The position numbers were made by a program, and so were the translations under genes. A stretch of DNA of 64,000 nucleotides, taken from assembly GCF_000271405.2 (NCBI RefSeq), contig NC_018081.1, positions 1,189,501 to 1,253,500 on the forward strand, given 5' to 3'. Below are positions 57,388 through 64,000 of this stretch, one piece after another (position 1 is the first letter of the stretch; each line of letters opens with the position of its first letter). This DNA is from Enterococcus hirae ATCC 9790. Its GTDB lineage: Bacteria > Bacillota > Bacilli > Lactobacillales > Enterococcaceae. The notes under the pieces were generated by a model. It was not told the DNA's origin, ran no database searches, and saw nothing but the letters and a program-made list of their open reading frames with translations.

Positions 57388-59043
57388 ATGAAAATTGTTA
57401 TTGTCGGCGGGGTAGCAGGGGGGATGTCTGCTGCCACTAGATTACGTCGTTTAAAAGAAGATGCTGAAATTGTCGTGTTTGAAAAAGGACCGTATGTCTC
57501 ATTTGCCAATTGCGGGTTACCTTATTATCTCTCTGGTGAGATCAGTGAGAGAGAGAATCTTTTGGTACAAACACCAGAATCATTGGCTGCTCGTTTTCAA
57601 TTAGATGTGCGTCCCAATCATGAAGTCACAGCCGTTTATCCAGATGAAAAGAAAGTTGAAGTTTTATCTGACGGGAAAAAATGGCAGGAGAGTTATGATG
57701 TATTGCTTCTTTCCCCAGGGGCAAAACCAGTCAGACCAGCTATTTCAGGATTAGCAGAAGCCAAAAATGTTTATACTGTTAGAAATGTACCGGATATTGA
57801 TATGGTAATGAATGCTCTTGAAGAACAACCCAAAAAAGCTGTCGTAGTAGGGGCAGGATTTATCGGATTGGAAATGGCAGAGAATTTAAAAAAACGTGGA
57901 CTGGCAGTTTCAATTGTAGAACTGGCACCACATGTCCTGCCTTCTTTAGATGAAGAAATGGCGGTGCATATCCAAAATGAACTCATTAAACAAGGCGTCC
58001 ATGTCCAAACAAAACGTTCTGTCACTGCTTTTGAACATGGTGGCAAGCAGTTACGATTAGATGATGGCACAACGATCGATTCTGATTTAACGATCCTCTC
58101 AGTAGGCGTTCAGCCAGACAGTACATTGGCAAAAATGGCTGGACTTGAAACAGGGCTGCGTGGTGGGATCGTAGTCAATGAACACTACCAAACAAGTGAT
58201 CCTTCCATCTATGCGGTGGGAGATGCCATCGTTGTCAAACAACAAATTACAGGTGCCGATGCGTTGATTTCTCTTGCTTCTCCTGCTAACCGTCAAGGGC
58301 GACAAGCAGCAGATAATATAGCGGGAATCGTTCGTAACAATCGAGGAAGTCTTGGTACGTCAATTGTGCGGGTCTTTGACCTTGCTGCCGCTTCTACTGG
58401 ATTAACAGAAAGAATGGCCCAACAAGCCAACTTACCTTTCTCAGTAGTCCATGTTTCTGGGAAAGACCATGCTAGTTACTATCCTGAAGCTACAGATATT
58501 TTGTTAAAACTGATCTTTCATCCTAAGACAGGTGAAATCTATGGTGCACAAGGAGTCGGTGCCAAAGGTGTTGATAAACGAATCGATAGTTTAGCCACAG
58601 CCATCAAAGGACAACTAACGATTTTTGATTTACCGGAATTAGAATTTACCTATGCGCCACCTTTTGGTTCTGCGAAAGATCCAGTGAACATGTTGGGATA
58701 TGTGGCCATGAATGTCGCAGAAGGGCTAAGCGAGACGATCCAATGGCATGAATTGCCAGAAGCACTTGCACAAGGAAAAATCTTACTCGATGTTCGTAAT
58801 GAAGGCGAGTTGCAAAACGGTGCTTTTAAAGATGCGCTGAATATTCCTTTAAATGATTTACGCTGTCGATTGGCGGAATTAGACCGTGAGAAAGAATACA
58901 TTGTCAGCTGTCATAGTGGACTTCGTAGTTACTTAGCAGAACGTATCTTGAAACAAGCAGGCTTTCATGTCCAAAATCTCGATGGCGCCTTTGCTTTGTA
59001 TCACGCTGTTCGTCCAGAAGACTTGATTTATCCAGAAAAATAG
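57388..59043 (+). CDS. cdr: CoA-disulfide/persulfide reductase with C-terminal rhodanese domain (CoADR-Rhd)
   Basis: A 551-residue FAD enzyme. FAD motif IVGGVAGGMSAATRLRR, redox Cys42 in FANCGLPYYLSG, NAD motif AVVVGAGFIGLEMAEN, then from about residue 455 a rhodanese domain (LLDVRNEGELQNGAF... active Cys in SCHSGLRSY). It reduces CoA persulfide and disulfide with NAD(P)H. Together with CstR, DsrE and rhodanese it forms a sulfide/persulfide detoxification unit as in E. faecalis. Length is normal. Confidence 0.92.
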   Translation: MKIVIVGGVAGGMSAATRLRRLKEDAEIVVFEKGPYVSFANCGLPYYLSGEISERENLLVQTPESLAARFQLDVRPNHEVTAVYPDEKKVEVLSDGKKWQESYDVLLLSPGAKPVRPAISGLAEAKNVYTVRNVPDIDMVMNALEEQPKKAVVVGAGFIGLEMAENLKKRGLAVSIVELAPHVLPSLDEEMAVHIQNELIKQGVHVQTKRSVTAFEHGGKQLRLDDGTTIDSDLTILSVGVQPDSTLAKMAGLETGLRGGIVVNEHYQTSDPSIYAVGDAIVVKQQITGADALISLASPANRQGRQAADNIAGIVRNNRGSLGTSIVRVFDLAAASTGLTERMAQQANLPFSVVHVSGKDHASYYPEATDILLKLIFHPKTGEIYGAQGVGAKGVDKRIDSLATAIKGQLTIFDLPELEFTYAPPFGSAKDPVNMLGYVAMNVAEGLSETIQWHELPEALAQGKILLDVRNEGELQNGAFKDALNIPLNDLRCRLAELDREKEYIVSCHSGLRSYLAERILKQAGFHVQNLDGAFALYHAVRPEDLIYPEK

Positions 59044-59118
59044 AGCTTTGCCTTGCATTCTTAGTAAAATGGCGCTAGACTGGTTAGTTCTACTACTTCG
59101 AATCAAAGGAGAATGTGT

Positions 59119-61254
59119 ATGGTCAACACACGAAATTTAGAAGAAGCCTATCTAGCGTCAGTTTATCGGCAATTACTAGAAAAGCAGGAAGAGTATCAGC
59201 AACTATTACAAGAAACCAGTGCGTACGGTCGGGACTCTCTACAAACGATGTCTGAAGATATTCGGATCAATTTTGAAAGTTATTTAGACAATCTTGATAC
59301 GTATTCACTGATCGAGATGAAAAATCGCGAAATCGATCAATTGAATCTCAAGATTCAATCAGCTAATGAGACTTTGAAAAAAATCGAACGGCTATTGATG
59401 AGTCCCTATTTTGGGAAGATCGAAATTGATTTTTTAGAGGAAGAAGCACAAGGAAAAAACAGTCACGAAGCTTTTTATATTGGGACGGCTAACTTTACCA
59501 ATGATGAAGATGAAACCTTGGTTTATGATTGGCGTTCGCCGATTGCTTCTCTTTTTTATAACAACGATTTAGGTCATTCTTCTTATTTAGTGAATCAAAA
59601 CCAAATTGAGGTAATGATCCATGAGCGACGTCAATTTATCATCAAAAAAGATCAATTGCTCCACTTTTTTGACACCTCGGTAGCAATCCAAGATGATGTC
59701 TTACTTGATGCTTTAGAACAAAGTGAGACGTCAGAGATGAAGGCAATCACGGCTACGATCCAATCCGAACAAAATACGATCATCCGAGACACTACAAGCC
59801 AAAATATCTTAGTCAATGGCGTTGCAGGCAGTGGGAAAACCTCAACGATCATGCAACGAATTGCTTATTTGCTTTATCAATACCGAAACCAACTTTCTGC
59901 GGATGATTTGCTGATTTTGTCACCGAACCATCAATTTATTGATTATATCGGTAAGGTATTACCTTCGTTAGGTGAAAATAATCCGTTGAATGTCACGATG
60001 ATTCAGTTGGTGGATCAACTTTTTTTAGGGAATGTTGAGTCAGAAAAAGCTTATTTTCAACGGATTACGCAGACGGATGTGGATGACCAGACAGCAGTTC
60101 TCAGAAGTCAGGCATTTATGAAGCAGATCGAGCAAGCGACTTCCTTGTTTACTAAACAGGCTGATTTCTTTTTAGCCATCAAAAAGAAGGAAAAAATCGT
60201 GATCTCAAAAGAAGTGATCAAAAAAATCTATGATAGCACGCCCGATTACCCGAATCTAAGAGAAAAACTTCAAGCGACTAAAGACCGATTGTTGCGCTAC
60301 TGGGAAAAGCAATTGCTGAAACAAGCAGGTAGTGACGCCATTAAAGATCAATTATTATCCTTACCAGAAGAGATGCAACAACAGTATTTCCAACAGTTGA
60401 TCACCGATGAATCGCCAGAAAAATTAGTCAGTTATGGCAAACAATTGCTTCAAAGAAAATATCGAACAGTAACGAAACAAATCAAACAGATGGCATGGGT
60501 CGATGAACAATTTTTATTTGAGGAGATTTATCAAAGTTACACTGGGAATAAGTATCAGCGAACAACTCCTTGTACATTAGATGAAGCCGTCGCACGTTTG
60601 CATGTGCGCCATCTGCTGATCGAAAAAATCACCCAAGTCAAAAAGTTCGTGTTGATCGATGAGGTGCAAGACTATACAAGTGCGCAACTTTTGCTCTTGT
60701 TAAACATCTTCCCCAACGCTCGCTTTACACTCGTAGGAGATGAAAATCAGGGGATTTTTAATTCCACGACTTCTTTTGAAGCAATTGAAAGCTATTTTTC
60801 AACGGCTGGACGATCTGTGACGAGATATGATTTATTGAATAGTTATCGTTCAAGCGGGGCAATCACGACTCTCTTTACCCAATATTCAGGGGAAAAAGAA
60901 AAGATCGCTATTGTTCCCGTTCGTCCTTATGGGGAAGAGCCGGAATTTGTGACTGCAGCGACTTTTGATCAGTGGCTCAGTCAGGTCAATGAACGACAAC
61001 AGCACACAGGTGAACAATTAACAGTTATTACGTTGGAAGAACAGCAAGCCGCAATGATACAACAAAAAGTAGAGCGGAACAATCAGCTGAACATCCAAGT
61101 ACGCCCATTGAGTCTTTCTAAAGGACTCGAATTTGATCACGTACTGATTTATCTAACAGCTGAACCGAATACCCCACGTGAAAGAAGGCAAATGTACACG
61201 GCTATATCTCGAGCAATGAAAACTGTCGTTATTTCTTTGGTAACAGATCAATAG
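59119..61254 (+). CDS. helD: HelD-family RNA polymerase recycling ATPase
   Basis: A 711-residue UvrD-like ATPase. An N-terminal coiled coil (residues ~1-90) that can enter RNA polymerase channels is followed by Walker A GVAGSGKTSTIMQRIAYLLY and, later, FVLIDEVQDYTSAQ (motif II), and SKGLEFDHVLIYL (motif V). HelD removes stalled RNA polymerase and adds rifamycin tolerance in some bacteria. Start 59119 follows AAAGGAG; the frame from 59113 leaves no spacing. A perfect terminator follows. Confidence 0.88.
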   Translation: MVNTRNLEEAYLASVYRQLLEKQEEYQQLLQETSAYGRDSLQTMSEDIRINFESYLDNLDTYSLIEMKNREIDQLNLKIQSANETLKKIERLLMSPYFGKIEIDFLEEEAQGKNSHEAFYIGTANFTNDEDETLVYDWRSPIASLFYNNDLGHSSYLVNQNQIEVMIHERRQFIIKKDQLLHFFDTSVAIQDDVLLDALEQSETSEMKAITATIQSEQNTIIRDTTSQNILVNGVAGSGKTSTIMQRIAYLLYQYRNQLSADDLLILSPNHQFIDYIGKVLPSLGENNPLNVTMIQLVDQLFLGNVESEKAYFQRITQTDVDDQTAVLRSQAFMKQIEQATSLFTKQADFFLAIKKKEKIVISKEVIKKIYDSTPDYPNLREKLQATKDRLLRYWEKQLLKQAGSDAIKDQLLSLPEEMQQQYFQQLITDESPEKLVSYGKQLLQRKYRTVTKQIKQMAWVDEQFLFEEIYQSYTGNKYQRTTPCTLDEAVARLHVRHLLIEKITQVKKFVLIDEVQDYTSAQLLLLLNIFPNARFTLVGDENQGIFNSTTSFEAIESYFSTAGRSVTRYDLLNSYRSSGAITTLFTQYSGEKEKIAIVPVRPYGEEPEFVTAATFDQWLSQVNERQQHTGEQLTVITLEEQQAAMIQQKVERNNQLNIQVRPLSLSKGLEFDHVLIYLTAEPNTPRERRQMYTAISRAMKTVVISLVTDQ

Positions 61255-61258
61255 AGAA

Positions 61259-61304
61259 AAAACAAGTTATCTTTAGTGAGACTCGCTAAGATAACTTGTT
61301 TTAT
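61259..61304 (+). terminator. Terminator after helD
   Basis: AAAACAAGTTATCTT and AAGATAACTTGTTTT form a 15-bp perfect stem, flanked by A- and T-runs, so it may work in both directions. Confidence 0.85.
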
Positions 61305-61546
61305 ATTTTTATTATTTTAGTTATTTTAATTTATTAAGAAAACCTTAACGTCAAGATCAAATCTCATACATATTTCAAGAAACAAGCTACTATTAAATAA
61401 ACAAAATTAAATAAACACAATAAAAGTAAAGTATAAGTAAAGGGTAGTTGGTCATTTGATGAATTGTTCGTCTAGCTGTCATCATCAAAAAATGTAAAGG
61501 TTTTTATAAAAGGGGACTAAATTTATTTTTTAAAGGTGGGAGAAAA

Positions 61547-62056
61547 ATGAATACTCGAATAAAACGTGAAGAAGTAGCAACTCTTTTGATTAAGGATAAG
61601 TTTTTTGCCAAAGGAAATCGACGGTTAAAAATCAAGCAATGGATTGTTGCGATTCTAGGATGGTGTGGCGTGATTTTTCCATTTATTTGGGTAACTATTT
61701 CGTTTCGGGCTTCAATGAAAGGGAGAGGATTACAATGGCATTCGTTTCCGGAAGAACGAAAAACGTTTTCTTTTTTGTTGCTATTTTTAGCGGTTGCTTT
61801 TTTAGGCTTTGTTCTTTTATTCTTATTCATGACTCGTTGGAATAATCGTCGTTACCAAACGATGCTAAGAAGTGAAAAAATGTATGATGAAGAAAAATTA
61901 GAAAAGCGTCGAGATATTTTAGAAACGGAATTCAGCATGCGCTTTGGACCTAAGGAAGAGCGTGAAGCGGTTTGCTATTACGTAGTATCAGAAGAGCAAA
62001 ATCTTGAAAAAGATTTGATCGAAAACCTCTACAAAAACGAGGGGGTCGAACTCTAA
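61547..62056 (+). CDS. Two-helix membrane protein before glycosyltransferase (PgaD-like)
   Basis: A 169-residue protein with two membrane helices (about residues 30-50 and 75-98, AFLGFVLLFLFMTRW) and a charged cytoplasmic tail. The size, helix layout and place directly before a PgaC/IcaA-like synthase suggest a PgaD-like accessory protein, but sequence alone does not prove it. It overlaps the next gene's start (TAATG). RBS AAAGGTGGGAG. Confidence 0.55.
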   Translation: MNTRIKREEVATLLIKDKFFAKGNRRLKIKQWIVAILGWCGVIFPFIWVTISFRASMKGRGLQWHSFPEERKTFSFLLLFLAVAFLGFVLLFLFMTRWNNRRYQTMLRSEKMYDEEKLEKRRDILETEFSMRFGPKEEREAVCYYVVSEEQNLEKDLIENLYKNEGVEL

Positions 62057-63371
62057 TGGTCAGAGTCATTCATACAGGTAATGAACTACTGGATTTTGTA
62101 GCTACGATCATTTATTTTATCCTTGTTTCTTACCCAATCCTTGGTAGTTTTGCATGGTTTATTGGGGTATTATGCTATTCGTTTTTATTTAAATATAAGC
62201 ACATTGATTGGGCGGAGATTCCGACAGAGGTCGAACCGTTTATCACGATCATGGTACCGGCCCACAATGAAGAAGTGGTGAAGAAGTGGTGATTGAAGAC
62301 ACAATCGATTATTTAATGACAAAAATCAATTATGGGAATTATGAAGTGTTAGTGACAGATGATGGTTCAACGGACGAAACCCCGGCAATATTAGCTCGTT
62401 TACAAAAAAAATACCCCAAATTACGAGTGATCCGCATTGATAAAAATAAGGGGAAAGCTCACGCATTTGATATTGGGATGGCTTTTGCCAAAGGTCGGTT
62501 GATCTTAAGCAATGATGCGGATACGGTACCTGAACCAGATGCTTTGTCAAATTATGTGAATTACTTTATTCGCCCTGGTGGTAGAAATATCTCTGCTGTT
62601 ACTGCCAATATGGACGTGAAAAATCGTACGTCTTTACTTGGAAAATCCCAGACTGTTGAATTTTCGAGCATCGTAGGGATCATCAAACGAACACAAGCAG
62701 GTGTACTTGGCGGTCTTTATGCGTACAGTGGGGCAAATACCATGTATCGAAAAGACGCATTGATCGATGTTGGCGGCTTTCGTCAAGATCGGGCGACAGA
62801 AGATATCAGTATTGCGTGGGATCATCAGCTGAATGGCTGGATCTCGGTGTTTGCGCCAACCATCATATTTTTTATGGAAGTTCCAGTAAGTTTGCCGATG
62901 CTTTATCGTCAGAGAAAACGTTGGGCAAAAGGGGGGACGGAAGTCTGGTTGACGAATTTTAAAAAAGTCCTCTTCCATCCTTTTGAAAATATCGGCAGGA
63001 CGTTCATGTTTATTGATCAAACTTTTAGTATTATTTGGTCGTTGTTCTTTTGTATTTCATTTTTCGTTTTTATTATTTTAATGGGTATTTATCTTTATCA
63101 AGGAAATTTTGAACAAATCTATCGGACATTGACGATTAGTTTTCTGTTTGTTTGCTTCGAAATGATCTCAGGCATCATTCAACTGATTGCATCTTTGGTG
63201 GTAGACGATCAAGGAAGAAAATTGAAATATATGTTATTTGCCCCATTGTATATGTTGTTATTCTGGATGGTCAATGCGATCACCATCATGACGACCTTTA
63301 TCCCAGCAATCAAAACGATTTTAGGATACGGAAGCGGCACATGGAAAAGTCCAGAACGAAAAAGTGAATGA
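62056..63371 (+). pseudogene. PgaC/IcaA-like glycosyltransferase 2, interrupted by an 11-bp tandem duplication
   Basis: The N-terminal membrane part ends ITIMVPAHNEEVVKKW-stop; the rest opens at 62286 with VIEDTIDYLMTKINYG. GAAGAAGTGGT is present twice in a row (62269-62279, 62280-62290). Removing one copy gives a single 434-residue protein (PAHNEEVVIEDTID). The enzyme has DDGSTD, DADTVPEPDA, TEDISIAW and QRKRWAKGG, that is D, D-x-D, ED and QxxRW motifs of processive beta-glycan synthases, with several membrane helices. Likely a poly-N-acetylglucosamine synthase, currently off. Confidence 0.85.
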
Positions 63372-63399
63372 TGCAACTGAAAAGGACTAGCAAACAAGT

Positions 63400-63444
63400 G
63401 ACTGTAGCAGAAGACGAAAGCCGTCTTTTACTACAGTCTTTTTG
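63400..63444 (+). terminator. Terminator after glycosyltransferase operon
   Basis: GACTGTAG...AAGACG pairs with CGTCTT...CTACAGTC with a small internal bulge, followed by TTTTT. Confidence 0.85.
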
Positions 63445-63542
63445 GTTACATAACTAACTAAATGATTCAGAGAAACCGTTTACTAACTGTTTTTTATAAT
63501 AACCATTATAATGTTTAATATAAACATAAAGGAGGAGATAAT

Positions 63543-64000
63543 GTGGAATTGTACTATCTGACGGGGGTGTTTTTAATAATTATATTGTTGTATTTGTTGG
63601 CAAAAAAATATGATTTTGTCAAACAACTTTTTTCAAAGATCACGATTACTTTTTTAGTTGTTTATTTGATATGGCGCTTGTTTTATACCATACCAATAGA
63701 TAGTTCTGTTTCTTTAATATTTGGGATCATTCTTTACATTGCAGAATTTATCGGGTTATTTGTCTACGGTTTTTTTATTTACCTATTTTCGAATAAATTG
63801 TCAAATGAACATCTCTATGAGGCCTATGACGAGAGTTTTCAACCAAGTGTTGCGGCGTTTATTTGTACGTATAACGAAAATAGTAAATTAGTGATCGCCA
63901 CGGCTTTGGCTGTCAAAGCGTTACGATATCCCAATAAAAAAATATATATTTGCGATGATGGTCATCGTGAGGAATTAAAAGAGATGGCAGAACGTTTTTC
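63543..64000 (+). CDS. Cellulose-synthase-like glycosyltransferase, N-terminal part (3' truncated by window)
   Basis: Begins with GTG 63543 after AAGGAGGAG; the ATG two bases earlier leads to an early stop. The frame is open to the window's end (152 codons). Four membrane segments are followed by VAAFICTYNENSKLV and KKIYICDDGH, the start of a GT2 BcsA-type domain with its first catalytic DD. It is in a new transcription unit after the terminator. Product inferred: a beta-glucan or similar exopolysaccharide synthase. Confidence 0.75.
   Translation, partial: MELYYLTGVFLIIILLYLLAKKYDFVKQLFSKITITFLVVYLIWRLFYTIPIDSSVSLIFGIILYIAEFIGLFVYGFFIYLFSNKLSNEHLYEAYDESFQPSVAAFICTYNENSKLVIATALAVKALRYPNKKIYICDDGHREELKEMAERF

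Overview
The window looks like a chromosomal segment of a low-GC Firmicute. The gene set points to Enterococcus, most likely the E. faecium / E. hirae / E. durans branch. The signs are a glpK-glpO-glpF operon with the HPr-type phosphorylation histidine in GlpK, a tyrosine decarboxylase with a TyrP-like antiporter, Mga-like regulators, a type II-A CRISPR-Cas locus, a CstR persulfide operon and many cre sites. The species call is inference. I saw no rRNA, tRNA or insertion sequence.

Layout. 1-5.4 kb: the end of a YesN/AraC regulator, a DUF998 membrane protein, truA, an MsrA with an extra N-terminal helical domain, an aldo/keto reductase and a frameshifted DUF1003 gene. 5.5-7.7 kb: a lactose/cellobiose-family PTS operon with a sigma-54 promoter, an upstream palindrome and a cre site. 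7.9-13.3 kb: GNAT, YrhK-like protein, zinc alcohol dehydrogenase, membrane protein, oleate hydratase and a 42-residue membrane peptide. 13.7-20.2 kb: a complete type II-A CRISPR locus (tracrRNA on the minus strand, cas9-cas1-cas2-csn2, and a very short decaying array). 20.4-22.8 kb: tandem DUF1622 genes and a frameshifted Mga-like regulator. 23.3-28.2 kb: tyrosine decarboxylase with two amino-acid permeases. 28.3-33.3 kb: P-type ATPase, Mga-like regulator, NUDIX hydrolase. 33.4-37.7 kb: broken marR with GNAT and B3/B4 genes, VOC protein, purine permease with two PurBoxes. 38-41 kb: GH13 glucosidase and a LytTR-DUF3021 module. 41.4-43.8 kb: MarR, old-yellow-enzyme and DJ-1 electrophile-stress cluster. 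44-46 kb: two paralogous genes of unknown function. 46-53 kb: an NADH-oxidase-like protein lacking its redox cysteine, a Mga-like regulator, and glpK-glpO-glpF. 53.2-56.2 kb: a MutS2-like ATPase behind a leader peptide and intrinsic terminator, then a CDP-alcohol phosphatidyltransferase. 56.3-59 kb: cstR/dsrE diverging from rhodanese and CoA-disulfide reductase. 59-64 kb: HelD, a PNAG-synthase-like operon broken by an 11-bp tandem duplication, and the start of a cellulose-synthase-like gene.

The best candidate for an undescribed system is the attenuator-controlled MutS2 paralogue at 53.25-55.43 kb. A strong promoter drives a 250-nt leader holding a six-codon open reading frame whose end can pair with a downstream segment. 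A Rho-independent terminator follows, and then a MutS2-like ATPase that keeps a KOW-like region but has no Smr nuclease domain. MutS2 in Bacillus splits collided ribosomes, so a translation-sensing leader here suggests inducible ribosome rescue or antibiotic tolerance. That is inference.

Four genes (near 4.8, 10.4, 22.45 and 33.66 kb) each become full length if one base is added to an A/T run of six or seven. This looks like a base-calling artefact or a set of slippage mutations, and it should be settled before calling them pseudogenes.
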